Shown: positions 1 to 8,264 of the stretch, piece after piece
Position numbering within the stretch: position 1 is the first letter of the stretch
Layout of the letters: every line of letters starts with the position of its first letter
Assembly (NCBI GenBank): GCA_025454095.1
Contig: JALOPC010000018.1
Coordinates: forward strand, 1-12,015
Source: Syntrophales bacterium
GTDB lineage: Bacteria > Desulfobacterota > Syntrophia > Syntrophales > UBA2192
Length of the DNA: 12,015 nucleotides
Direction of reading: 5' to 3'
Notes under the pieces: generated by a model
Seen by the model: the letters and a program-made list of their open reading frames with translations, nothing else
What the model was told of the DNA's origin: nothing
Database searches by the model: none
Translations under genes and position numbers: made by a program

Positions 1-75
1 TGCCACCTGAGGCAGCGCTGCTGCCAGGAGCAGCGCAACGGTGACCCCTCTGCCGATTCTTGACACTCGCTTCAT
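1..75 (-). CDS. Exported protein, N-terminus only (signal peptide)
   Basis: Only the first 25 codons are inside the window; the gene continues past the left edge. The visible residues begin MKRVSRIGRG and continue with a leucine/alanine-rich stretch (VALLLAAALP). This is a classic Sec signal peptide: a basic n-region followed by a hydrophobic core. The ATG is preceded by a strong AGGAGGAGGG Shine-Dalgarno at about 82-91, which settles the start. It lies 52 bases downstream of the glycine-zipper gene on the same strand, so the two may be co-transcribed. The mature protein is not visible, so no function can be given beyond export to or across the inner membrane. Confidence 0.72.
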   Translation of the reverse strand, partial: MKRVSRIGRGVTVALLLAAALPQVA

Positions 76-127
76 TGCGGACCCTCCTCCTGCACAAAAT
101 AGACTCAACTGCGCGTACAACGCCGTC

Positions 128-619
128 CTACTTCACGGAATAGCCTTTCCCCTCCAGGCAGGCGCCTCGCGCCCGGAGATAATCCTGCTGCTTCGCGCTT
201 TTCTGAGCCGATGCCTGCTGCTGCGCCTGGGCCTGCTGCTGTTGCGCCTGCTGTCGGCTCTGACTTCGGCCGGCCACGGCTCCCGCCGCGGCTCCGACGG
301 CAGCGCCTTTTCCCGCCTCACCGCCAAGCGAGCCCGCGGCCGCGCCCACGACAGCGCCCCGCGTCGCTCCGCGGACACCGGATCCCGGTTGGGCGCCTGC
401 CGGTTGCTGTGCCGCCTGCTGCGGGGGGGCCTGTGCAGCCGCCGTGGGATCGTAGCCGGTCTGCTTGACGGCCCAGCTGTGGCATTCATACTCGTCTTTC
501 TTCTGCTGTTCCGCCGATTGCCCTTTCTGCGGGAACACGTATTGCTGCTGCGCCGCAGCCAGTCCTGCCCAGGTGATGAAAAAAGTAACTGCCACCAGGA
601 AAATCGTCAGTCTTCGCAT
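128..619 (-). CDS. Secreted glycine-zipper protein, Gln-rich
   Basis: The product is 163 residues. Residues 1-23 form a signal peptide with likely cleavage after Ala-Ala-Ala and before Gln-Gln-Gln. After it comes a segment with KKDEYECHSWAVKQTGYDP (about residues 40-58), recognisable from proteobacterial glycine-zipper proteins. A Pro/Gln/Ala linker leads to a glycine-zipper helix at about 82-117 (spaced Gly/Ala such as GAVVGAAAG and GAAVGAAAGAVAG), then a Gln/Ala-rich tail. The two cysteines, C46 and C154, could form a disulfide in the periplasm. Glycine zippers usually mediate membrane-associated helix packing or oligomerisation, so an outer-membrane or periplasmic structural role is likely. 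In-frame ATGs exist at 688, 646 and 625. I chose 619 because AAGGAGG then sits 6 bases upstream and the signal peptide begins cleanly (MRRLTIFLVA). The family call is good; the exact function is unknown. Confidence 0.8.
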   Translation of the reverse strand: MRRLTIFLVAVTFFITWAGLAAAQQQYVFPQKGQSAEQQKKDEYECHSWAVKQTGYDPTAAAQAPPQQAAQQPAGAQPGSGVRGATRGAVVGAAAGSLGGEAGKGAAVGAAAGAVAGRSQSRQQAQQQQAQAQQQASAQKSAKQQDYLRARGACLEGKGYSVK

Positions 620-660
620 CTCCATCCTCCTTATCCGCGTATTCATTCTATTGCCCCATC

Positions 661-682
661 GGACCCGTCTTCGACGGGATCC
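661..682. other. Stem-loop between two minus-strand genes
   Basis: The sequence can fold into a 9-bp stem (661-669 with 673-682) with a TTC loop and one bulged A. It lies between the ABM-like gene (stop at 797) and the glycine-zipper gene (start at 619), both on the minus strand. No T-run follows on the minus strand, so it is not a standard intrinsic terminator. It may be an mRNA-stabilising or pausing hairpin in the leader of the glycine-zipper gene, or chance. Confidence 0.35.
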
Positions 683-796
683 ATGCATTCAGGTCTTTCA
701 AGAGACGCTGTTGTCTTCCGACTTCATTCAACGGGTTTTGCCAGCCTGTCCGCGAAGGTTCTGTCGCATCATGTTGCAACGGACGACATTCGTGCA

Positions 797-1117
797 TCAG
801 GCCTCCGTCCTCATCCGTTTCAGGGCTTCGACCCCCTCCCACGGTGCATCGCTACCCAACCGAACCCTACCCGACTTGCCCAGCAGGTCGATGGCACCAA
901 TCAGGGCGATCCCGCTTCCGGATTGTATGAAGGCTTCAAGGACGCTCAGCGCATCCCAGTCGCCGGAAAGGCTGAAGCTCTCCCCATCCTCGGAAGTCTG
1001 GGAAATAGTGCCTTCCTGGCAGCCCTGCTTGCGCATCGTGGTCAGGAGCGCGTACAGGGTCTGGTAAAGCTCGCTGGCCTTTCCGGATTTGGCCCTGACT
1101 TCGATCATCAGTTTCAT
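797..1117 (-). CDS. ABM-like small protein (putative quinol monooxygenase family)
   Basis: The product is 106 residues. It opens with a beta strand (MKLMIEVRAK), continues with a helix (SGKASELYQTLYALL) and has a second strand region around residues 37-53 ending in SGDWDA. The segment EAFIQSGSGIALIGAIDLLG (61-80) resembles the C-terminal helix of small dimeric alpha/beta-barrel proteins of the antibiotic-biosynthesis-monooxygenase (ABM) type. Such proteins are cytoplasmic dimers; some oxidise quinols or polyketides and many have no known substrate. The start at 1117 is favoured over the longer frame (to 1195) because GAAGGGAAG sits just upstream and residue 1 begins the first strand. It is transcribed alone: the regulator upstream ends in a strong terminator. 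The family call rests on pattern recognition; enzymatic activity is not shown. Confidence 0.68.
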   Translation of the reverse strand: MKLMIEVRAKSGKASELYQTLYALLTTMRKQGCQEGTISQTSEDGESFSLSGDWDALSVLEAFIQSGSGIALIGAIDLLGKSGRVRLGSDAPWEGVEALKRMRTEA

Positions 1118-1333
1118 GATCTTCCCTTCTTTTTCAAGACCGTTGGGCAGGATGTTACCCGTGTCAACATTCTTCTTCGGGCGGTTACGCAACAAGTTGA
1201 CTGTGGTAGGATGAAGCTATTAATTTCAATAAATATTCCAGCGAAGAGCAAAAATAGACAAATGTATAACTACTTGATAATGCGTCGATATATCGCAATG
1301 AGGATGATTAAGGACATCACGGGAGAAACAAAA
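1118..1333. other. AT-rich intergenic region upstream of ABM-like gene
   Basis: This stretch is unusually AT-rich for the window: 1201-1320 is about 34% GC by hand count, against clearly GC-rich flanks. It must hold the promoter of the minus-strand ABM-like gene, because a terminator lies immediately upstream of it. It contains a perfect 10-base palindrome, CGATATATCG, at 1286-1295, which could be an operator half-site pair. No convincing sigma-70 pair could be fixed on the minus strand. No coding signal is seen. Confidence 0.5.
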
Positions 1334-1373
1334 AACCCTCAGCATAGTGCGGAACCGCATTATGCTGAGGGTT
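1328..1373 (-). terminator. Intrinsic terminator of the sigma-54 regulator gene
   Basis: A 19-nt inverted repeat (1334-1352 and 1355-1373) pairs throughout, with a single G-T wobble. In minus-strand reading the hairpin is followed directly by TTTTTTG, the signature of Rho-independent termination. It lies 24 bases past the stop codon of the sigma-54 activator gene. The innermost pairs must open to give a loop of about 4 nt. A partial extra copy of one arm lies at 1378-1388. Confidence 0.92.
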
Positions 1374-1388
1374 AATCGCTGAGGGTTA
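1364..1388. repeat. 11-base direct repeat beside the terminator arm
   Basis: GCTGAGGGTTA occurs twice, at 1364-1374 (inside the terminator stem) and at 1378-1388, separated by ATC. In the minus-strand transcript the upstream copy could pair with the same partner arm as the terminator, offering a weaker alternative hairpin of about 10 bp. Confidence 0.7.
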
Positions 1389-1396
1389 TTACTGGA

Positions 1397-3373
1397 TCAG
1401 GTACGCCGGATGCCCAGTTTCTTCATTCGTAAGCGAAGTGTACTGGGGTGCAGGTTAAGGATCCTGGCCGCGCCCTGCGGTCCCTCTATCCTCCAGCCGG
1501 TCTCACGGAGAACCCGGAGGATGTATTCCCTCTCCATGGAAGCCAGGTCTTTCAATGGCGCGTCGGCGGCTCCGGCAACCCGGAGCGGCTCGAGACGGTC
1601 CGCCAGCCGAAACACGGTGCCTTCGGTTGTGATCACGGCCCGTTCGATGACATGTTCGAGTTCCCTGACGTTGCCGGGCCAGCTGTAATCCTCGAGGGCC
1701 TTCATGGCAGTCTTTGGGATGGTTTCGATCCGCCGGCCGAATTTCCTGGAATACTTGTCCACGAAAAAGCGAACGAGCTCCGGTATATCCGTTACCCTTT
1801 CCCGGAGCGGCGGGATCGAGACGGGGAAGACATTGAGCCGGTAATAGAGATCTTCCCGGAACCGCCCCGCCTGTGCTTCCTTGCGCAGGTCTCGGCTCGT
1901 CGAGGCAATGACCCTCACATCCACCTTGATCGTTTTGGCGCTTCCCAGCCTTTCGAACTCGCCGTCCTGGAGGACGCGCAGCAGTTTCGACTGGAGCTCC
2001 AGCGGCAATTCGCCAATCTCGTCCAGGAAAATCGTCCCGCCGTCGGCTACCTCGAAGCGGCCCGCCTGCCGGGCATGGGCCCCCGTGAAGGCGCCCTTTT
2101 CCCGGCCGAAGAGCTCGCTCTCGATGAGATTGGCGGGCAGGGCGGCACAGTTGACCGTGACCATGGGTTTGTCCCGACGGGAGCTTTGTCCATGTATCGC
2201 ATTGGCAATCAACCCCTTCCCGGTACCCGTCTCGCCGAGGATCAGCACGGCTGCGTCCGTCGGTGCGACCTGTCCCGCACGGAAGAGAACATAGTTGAGG
2301 GCGGCGCTCTTCCCGATGATATTCCCGAAGCCCATCTCCCGCCCCAGTTCCTCTCGCAGGTAAATGTTCTCGTCTTCCAGCTGGAGCTTCAGTCGTTCGA
2401 TCTCCCCGAGCTGCTCCCGGAGCTGGGCCTCCATCGCCTTGCGCTCGGTGATGTCGATGGATATCCCCATGAGGCGACGCGATTTACCGGAGGCGTCGAT
2501 GAGCAGGCGACCCTGCGTATTGACCCACATCAAATTTCCGGGGGTCACGGTGACGCGATATTCGACGTTGACATGCTCGCCCGATTTGGCCTTCTCGAGG
2601 CTTTCGACAATCCGTTCGCGATCCGCGGGATGTACGTGAGCGAGAAACCTCGCAAAGGGAAGATCCTGGCCCGGTACCAGTCTGTAGGGGTCGCGACCCT
2701 CTTCCGTCGACCATATCATTTCCGTATCCAGATCCAGTTCCCAGAGGCGCGCATCTGCTGATGCCACGGCGAGGCTCAGGCGCTCCTCGCTTTCGCGCAG
2801 GGCCTGCTCTTTATCCCTGCGTTCCATGGCATTCACGAAAATCTCGCCGAGAAGCCGCAAACGCGGGATGAGATCCTCGGGCCAGACCCGCTCGTTCTTT
2901 ACCGAATTGATGGCGATAACATGAACGGCGGAGCCGCCGGTGATGATCGGAATATCCAGACTGGATCGAATACCCCATTCGGCGTATCTTTGTTTGTCCA
3001 CAGACGCCTCAGGCGGCAGATCATCGAGCCTCGAGAAAGACACCACCTCGAGCTTTTTCGCCAGTTTTTCGGACACCCACGGGTAAAGGGACATGGGCAG
3101 TTCGACCCCGACGGGAACAGACGGAACGTACTGACTGTAAACGGCGTGGGTGATCCGATAGGCGGACTTATGCGGCAATGACCGCAACACTCCGGCGCGG
3201 TCGACCTGGAAGAATTCCAGAATTTGTCTCAGTCCGTAATCAATCTCCGAATCCACCTGATCAGCAGGGATGCCGACAAACTTGGCAGAAAGGTCCGCCA
3301 ACAATCTTTCAAACTCCAGATGCGATTGGGGTCCAGCCTTCCTGTCCGGTTGTTCGAGTGTCTGTCTATTCAT
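1397..3373 (-). CDS. Sigma-54-dependent Fis-family activator, GAF-PAS-AAA+-HTH
   Basis: This 658-residue cytoplasmic activator couples ATP hydrolysis to open-complex formation by sigma-54 RNA polymerase. In order it has a GAF-like sensor domain (about 20-185), a PAS domain with a PAC-type end (about 195-313, [11 protein letters not shown]), a short coiled coil (about 313-345), an AAA+ domain and a C-terminal Fis-type helix-turn-helix (about 617-658). Visible AAA+ motifs are Walker A GETGTGKG (380-387), the sigma-54 contact loop GAFTGA (427-432), Walker B TIFLDE (about 447-452), a likely arginine-finger region [13 protein letters not shown], and WPGNVREL (565-572). All are intact, so the protein should be active. 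The start at 3373 is chosen over ATGs at 3382 and 3436 because AAGGAAGG lies 9 bases upstream; at 3382 the site would touch the ATG. There is no receiver domain, so the signal is probably a small ligand, redox state or partner protein sensed by GAF/PAS. No cognate histidine kinase is visible. Targets are unknown. Confidence 0.94.
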   Translation of the reverse strand: MNRQTLEQPDRKAGPQSHLEFERLLADLSAKFVGIPADQVDSEIDYGLRQILEFFQVDRAGVLRSLPHKSAYRITHAVYSQYVPSVPVGVELPMSLYPWVSEKLAKKLEVVSFSRLDDLPPEASVDKQRYAEWGIRSSLDIPIITGGSAVHVIAINSVKNERVWPEDLIPRLRLLGEIFVNAMERRDKEQALRESEERLSLAVASADARLWELDLDTEMIWSTEEGRDPYRLVPGQDLPFARFLAHVHPADRERIVESLEKAKSGEHVNVEYRVTVTPGNLMWVNTQGRLLIDASGKSRRLMGISIDITERKAMEAQLREQLGEIERLKLQLEDENIYLREELGREMGFGNIIGKSAALNYVLFRAGQVAPTDAAVLILGETGTGKGLIANAIHGQSSRRDKPMVTVNCAALPANLIESELFGREKGAFTGAHARQAGRFEVADGGTIFLDEIGELPLELQSKLLRVLQDGEFERLGSAKTIKVDVRVIASTSRDLRKEAQAGRFREDLYYRLNVFPVSIPPLRERVTDIPELVRFFVDKYSRKFGRRIETIPKTAMKALEDYSWPGNVRELEHVIERAVITTEGTVFRLADRLEPLRVAGAADAPLKDLASMEREYILRVLRETGWRIEGPQGAARILNLHPSTLRLRMKKLGIRRT

Positions 3374-3497
3374 TGAAGGCATCCTTCCTTGCCGGGAAGT
3401 CCTGTCTGCAGATTCGATGAGCGACTGTATCCACATCTACTGGATCAGACACGGTCGTTCATGAATATTTCCTGTCGCTGTGCACGGTAACGGGTTC

Positions 3498-3533
3498 AGA
3501 TGATCCCATAAAATGCAGTGCGGGGGATCATCT
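3498..3533. promoter_or_regulatory. 10-bp inverted repeat, possible operator
   Basis: AGATGATCCC at 3498-3507 and its exact reverse complement GGGATCATCT at 3524-3533 are separated by 16 bases, so their centres are 26 bases apart. On either strand no T-run follows, so this is not a normal terminator. It lies 125-160 bases upstream of the sigma-54 activator start, a usual position for an autoregulatory binding site of a Fis-type HTH dimer. Binding is inference. Confidence 0.5.
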
Positions 3534-3586
3534 TACGGAAATCTTGAATTCAGGGCGCTATTCGCCGCATGTCGCCTTCCGGGTGG

Positions 3587-3604
3587 AAAGGATCATCTTG
3601 ATCC
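3587..3604 (-). terminator. Weak hairpin after Mut7-C gene, possible terminator
   Basis: GGATCA (3590-3595) and TGATCC (3599-3604) form a 6-bp stem with a 3-base loop. On the minus strand this begins one base after the Mut7-C stop codon and is followed by only three T residues. It may be a weak terminator or attenuator at the end of the YfcE-HIT-LapA-Mut7-C unit. The left arm with the following bases also repeats the box found at 3525-3534. Confidence 0.4.
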
Positions 3605-3605
3605 G

Positions 3606-4073
3606 TCACGAAGGATCCAACCCTAAAATTCTCTCCAGCATGGCCATGGCCCGTTCCCGGTGCGTGCCGGGCCAGTACACCCGACCGCATCCCGCGCACA
3701 GACGGAACTCCCGCTGTGTCCGATAGACATACTCCGGAATCCTCTCCCGGACATCTTCCCGATCAACCGGGCCCAGGGAAATGTTGCACTCGAGGCAGAT
3801 TGTAAAGAAGGCCTCGGGGTCCGGTTTGACGTTCAGTTTTCGCAGGACCTCGGCGATCTGGTCCTCCAGCCGGTCGCTCTCCACGAACAGGACGATGCCG
3901 GGGTGCTGCCGGGCCAGGACGTCCCTGCGCCGCGTCAGGGCCGCCCTGCCTTCCCGCTCCGCCGCGCGCAGAAACGAGCGGTCCGCTTCGCCGCGCCAGT
4001 ACGCCGTGTCGAAGCCGAGCATCCTCAGCCATCGCGACAGTCGCCCCAGAGATCGGTCGGCAATGAATTGCAT
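3606..4073 (-). CDS. Mut7-C RNase-domain protein with zinc ribbon
   Basis: The 155-residue product matches the bacterial Mut7-C family, named for the C-terminal RNase domain of C. elegans MUT-7 and related to PIN-like nucleases. The N-terminal half carries the family opening MQFIADRSLGRLSRWLRMLG with conserved D6, a second acidic site at TRRRDV (D51), and ESDRLEDQIAEVL. The C-terminal half has two CxxC pairs, C93/C96 (CLEC) and C126/C129 (CAGC), followed by GRVYWPGTH, a zinc-ribbon pattern for RNA or nucleic-acid contact. The frame can be opened by a TTG at 4091, but the ATG at 4073 fits the family N-terminus. Its Shine-Dalgarno is weak, which suggests reliance on read-through from the upstream LapA gene 30 bases away. 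The substrate is unknown; ribonuclease activity is inferred from the family. Confidence 0.86.
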   Translation of the reverse strand: MQFIADRSLGRLSRWLRMLGFDTAYWRGEADRSFLRAAEREGRAALTRRRDVLARQHPGIVLFVESDRLEDQIAEVLRKLNVKPDPEAFFTICLECNISLGPVDREDVRERIPEYVYRTQREFRLCAGCGRVYWPGTHRERAMAMLERILGLDPS

Positions 4074-4103
4074 GGTGTCCCGGCAGGTCAAGGACAGTCG
4101 TGT

Positions 4104-4415
4104 CTAGATCACCCCCGCCGGCGGGGGCGGCGGTGTGGAGGATCCTCGCAGGAGGGAGAGGTTCTTCTGTTCCAGGTCGTCGATCTTCTTGTAGAGCTTG
4201 TTCATCCGGAGCGTCATGCGGAGCTTGTCGATGGCGCCGAGCAGCGCGGCGAAGACGAACCCGCAGATGAAGAAGCCGAACACGATGATGTAGAGCGGAA
4301 CCTCGGCGTAGAGGTAGCCGTAGTACTTCAGCGACACGCTGTAGGGGTTCTCGAAGGCAAAGGTGACAAAGAAAAAGGCAAAGGCCAGGATGACGATCAG
4401 GTAGATGAACCTCAT
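4104..4415 (-). CDS. LapA-domain small inner-membrane protein
   Basis: The product is 103 residues. There are two predicted membrane helices, at about 3-21 (IYLIVILAFAFFFVTFAF) and 39-63 (VPLYIIVFGFFICGFVFAALL). A cytoplasmic coiled coil follows at about 64-92 (KLYKKIDDLEQKNLSLL) with a proline-rich end. The short segment FENPYSVSLKYYG between the helices is typical of the LapA (lipopolysaccharide assembly protein A) domain. In E. coli LapA works with LapB in FtsH control of LPS synthesis; a like role here is not shown and no lapB is nearby. The start ATG overlaps the HIT gene stop by 4 bases (ATGA), with AGGAGGGG 8 bases upstream, indicating translational coupling. Confidence 0.88.
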   Translation of the reverse strand: MRFIYLIVILAFAFFFVTFAFENPYSVSLKYYGYLYAEVPLYIIVFGFFICGFVFAALLGAIDKLRMTLRMNKLYKKIDDLEQKNLSLLRGSSTPPPPPAGVI

Positions 4416-4903
4416 GGCTGGATCCCCTCCTCGTATTTCCTGAAATGCGGCATGAGCGCTTCCTTCGTTTTCATGAGATCCTCGGAGATGATCCTCACCT
4501 CCCCGAAGACGGACAGGGCGTTCGTGTCGCCGACCCAGCGGGGGACGATGTGCATGTGCAGGTGGTCCTCGACGCCGGCGCCCGCCGCGCGGCCCAGGTT
4601 CATCCCGAGGTTGAACCCCTGGGGATTGAACGCCTCCTTGAGCACCCGGACGCATCGGGCCGTGAGCTCGAACATCTCGCAGTGCTCCTCGAGGCTGAGT
4701 TCCTCGATGTTGTGGACGTGCCGGTGCGGCGCGACCATGAGGTGGCCCGTGATGTACGGGTAGCGGTTCATGATGATGAAGGCGTGCCTGCCGTCGTACA
4801 GCACAAACCCGCTGTCCCGTATGGAGTCCCTGCAGAAAATGCAGCCTTCCACCTTCTTCCCCCTGATGTATTCCATTCGCCACGGCGCGTAGATGCTCTT
4901 CAT
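4412..4903 (-). CDS. HIT-family nucleotide hydrolase/transferase
   Basis: The 163-residue protein begins with MKSIYAPWRMEYI, a common start in HIT proteins of the diadenosine-polyphosphate hydrolase/phosphorylase branch. A CIFC pair (C21, C24) probably binds zinc. The substrate-pocket segment NRYPYITGHLMVAPHRHV (46-63) is present, and the histidine triad HLHMHIV (H114, H116, H118) supplies the nucleophile and phosphate contacts. The enzymes act on nucleoside 5'-phosphoesters such as Ap4A or AMP conjugates in the cytoplasm. The start at 4903 is preferred over the in-frame ATG at 4912 because AGGA then lies 8 bases upstream; only one base separates it from the metallophosphoesterase stop. The exact substrate cannot be read from sequence. 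Confidence 0.92.
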   Translation of the reverse strand: MKSIYAPWRMEYIRGKKVEGCIFCRDSIRDSGFVLYDGRHAFIIMNRYPYITGHLMVAPHRHVHNIEELSLEEHCEMFELTARCVRVLKEAFNPQGFNLGMNLGRAAGAGVEDHLHMHIVPRWVGDTNALSVFGEVRIISEDLMKTKEALMPHFRKYEEGIQP

Positions 4904-4904
4904 G

Positions 4905-5414
4905 TCATCCATCCTGCCTGCACGGCCCCAATTCGTCCACGGCGATGATCCGCCCCTCGATGGCGTCCGTGCCGACCTCCAGAAGACCCACCGTGGTGGA
5001 GCTCGCGTGACGCCGGTCGCAGGCCGATCCGGGGTTGAAAAAAAGGATCCCGTCCCGGACACGGTTTGCCGGACAATGGCTGTGGCCGTAGACGATGCAG
5101 TCGACCTTCTCGAACTCCAGCAGGAGACGATCCTCCAGGCCGGCGGGGGCGCCCCAGCCGTGGATCAGCCCGATCCGGAAGCGGCCCACCTCGATCACCC
5201 GCTTGTACGGGAATGCCTCCCCGACGCGAGGGGGGTCCATGTTGCCGCAGACGGCAATCACGTCCCGGTCCCCGAAGGCCTCCAGCACCGCCAGCTCGAC
5301 GAGGTCGCCCGCGTGGAGGATCATCCCGGCATCGTGGAAGTGCTTCCGGACGATGGCGAGGAGCCTGTCGTCGGGCCCCCGGAGATGCGTGTCGGAGATG
5401 ACGCCGATCTTCAA
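4905..5414 (-). CDS. YfcE-family metallophosphoesterase, TTG start
   Basis: The 169-residue enzyme belongs to the YfcE/MJ0936-type calcineurin-like phosphoesterases. Metal-binding motifs are complete: DTH (D8, H10), GD (D37), GNMD (N58), an isolated H85 in IGLIHG, and GHSH (H111, H113). Family members hydrolyse phosphodiester model substrates using two divalent metals; natural substrates are unsettled. The start codon is TTG at 5412-5414. It is supported by GGGAGGG about 6 bases upstream and by the fact that residues 1-10 (MKIGVISDTH) form the essential first strand and metal site. It is the first gene of the minus-strand unit, behind a predicted sigma-70 promoter. Confidence 0.92.
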   Translation of the reverse strand: MKIGVISDTHLRGPDDRLLAIVRKHFHDAGMILHAGDLVELAVLEAFGDRDVIAVCGNMDPPRVGEAFPYKRVIEVGRFRIGLIHGWGAPAGLEDRLLLEFEKVDCIVYGHSHCPANRVRDGILFFNPGSACDRRHASSTTVGLLEVGTDAIEGRIIAVDELGPCRQDG

Positions 5415-5438
5415 TCCTCACCCTCCCGGAACGGCGTG

Positions 5439-5466
5439 ATTATATCGCCCGTCCGCAAAAAGACAA
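5439..5466 (-). promoter_or_regulatory. Predicted sigma-70 promoter of the YfcE-HIT-LapA-Mut7-C unit
   Basis: On the minus strand TTGTCT (5466-5461) and a perfect TATAAT (5444-5439) are separated by 16 bases. Transcription would begin near 5432, giving a leader of about 20 bases that contains the GGGAGGG site. It is divergent from the promoter at 5507-5535. Confidence 0.72.
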
Positions 5467-5506
5467 GTGTTTTTTGGGCTCTGCAAGTCCCTGCCCCGCT
5501 TTCGGT

Positions 5507-5535
5507 TTGACTTTTTACGGGCTCGGGACTAAGAT
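5507..5535 (+). promoter_or_regulatory. Predicted sigma-70 promoter of the ligA unit
   Basis: TTGACT (5507-5512) and TAAGAT (5530-5535) are spaced by 17 bases. The start would be near 5542, about 20 bases before the first ATG, with AGGAAG (5551-5556) in the leader. The position directly ahead of the first gene supports it. Confidence 0.68.
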
Positions 5536-5562
5536 CGGAACGGGCGGAAAAGGAAGCGGGAC

Positions 5563-5838
5563 ATGCTGGAGAACACCCTCGAAAAAATAGCCGAGAAGAT
5601 CCTGAGCCTCGACGAGGCATCGCTTGCCGCCCTCTGGGACCGGTACAAACAGAAGATGGAAAAGTTCCAGCCCACGAGGGAGTGGGAACGCTCCGTCATC
5701 GTGTTTTTCATCATCAACTCCGTACGCGTCAAGAACCATATCTTCAACGAGCGCATCCTGCAGCATCAGCAGCCCGGCGAGCCCAAGCCGGAAGAGCCGG
5801 CTCCAAAGGGAAAACCGAACCTCAAGCTCGTAAAGTAG
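5563..5838 (+). CDS. Small conserved-looking protein of unknown function, coupled to ligA
   Basis: The product is 91 residues and I do not recognise its family. The first about 70 residues look helical and amphipathic (MLENTLEKIAEKILSLDEAS, then ALWDRYKQKMEKF and a hydrophobic core SVIVFFIINSVRVKNHIFNE). The last about 22 are rich in Pro and Lys (GEPKPEEPAPKGKPN) and likely disordered and basic. A good AGGAAG site sits 6 bases before the ATG, and the ORF fits the flanking promoter. The TAG stop is directly followed by the ligA ATG (TAGATG), so translation is probably coupled. The hydrophobic stretch is interrupted by charge and does not look like a membrane helix. A role with LigA or in DNA/RNA handling is only an inference from position and basic tail. 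Confidence 0.8.
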   Translation: MLENTLEKIAEKILSLDEASLAALWDRYKQKMEKFQPTREWERSVIVFFIINSVRVKNHIFNERILQHQQPGEPKPEEPAPKGKPNLKLVK

Positions 5839-7863
<2,025 letters not shown>

Positions 7864-7906
7864 ACAAGCGATCTCCGTCACGCGTCGGAGAAAACGGGGG
7901 TGCCCC

Positions 7907-8197
7907 ATGGGCGCAGACGGGAAACGCGTCCACGTCATCGTCACCGGCATGGTGCAGGGCGTCTTCTTCCGGGTAAAGACCCGCAACGAGTCCATCCGGA
8001 ACAACGTGCGGGGATGGGTGCGCAACCTCCCCGACGGGCGCGTCGAGGCGGTGTTCGAGGGAAACCCCGACGACGTCGACCGCGTCGTCGCGTGGTGCCG
8101 CATCGGCCCCAGCCACGCAGCCGTCGAGCACGTGGAGGCGGTCGAGGAGACCTACTCGGGAGCCTTCCGGGACTTCAGCATCCGCTACGGGCCCTGA
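7907..8197 (+). CDS. acyP: Acylphosphatase
   Basis: The 96-residue cytoplasmic enzyme hydrolyses carboxyl-phosphate mixed anhydrides such as acetyl phosphate. The first signature VTGMVQGVFFR (12-22) ends in the phosphate-binding arginine R22, and GWVRNLPDGRVEAVFEG (36-52) holds the catalytic asparagine N40. Length and domain layout are normal. The ATG is preceded by GGGGGTG, a usable ribosome site. It lies 43 bases after ligA with no terminator between, so it is likely part of that operon. It may clear acyl-phosphate by-products; a link to the ligase is not implied by the chemistry. Confidence 0.95.
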   Translation: MGADGKRVHVIVTGMVQGVFFRVKTRNESIRNNVRGWVRNLPDGRVEAVFEGNPDDVDRVVAWCRIGPSHAAVEHVEAVEETYSGAFRDFSIRYGP

Positions 8198-8264
8198 ACG
8201 GCGCCGCCCATCCCGGGCAACCCATACCGTGAACGCATCATCCAGACATAAGGAGGGGAATGTG

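Larger units (their letters stand above)
3374..3605. other. Intergenic region upstream of the sigma-54 regulator
   Basis: These 232 bases separate the Mut7-C gene stop from the regulator start, both on the minus strand. They hold an inverted repeat (3498-3533), a small hairpin (3590-3604) and repeated GGATCATCT boxes, described separately. They also contain the regulator's AAGGAAGG ribosome site at about 3383-3390. No strong sigma-70 promoter could be placed. The gap is large compared with the tight spacing within the upstream operon, which suggests the regulator has its own promoter. Confidence 0.5.

Noticed and set aside
1224..1240. A sigma-54-like site on the minus strand upstream of the ABM-like gene (TGGAAT-N5-TTGAAA)
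   Set aside because: The -24 GG is present but the near-invariant -12 GC reads GA, so it is too weak to call, though the neighbouring regulator makes it tempting.
41..1375. A 444-codon plus-strand frame across the left end
   Set aside because: It lies opposite three supported minus-strand genes and runs through a terminator; no ribosome site or domain.
4074..4091. Longer Mut7-C start at a TTG codon (4091)
   Set aside because: No ribosome site precedes it, and the ATG at 4073 gives the usual family N-terminus.
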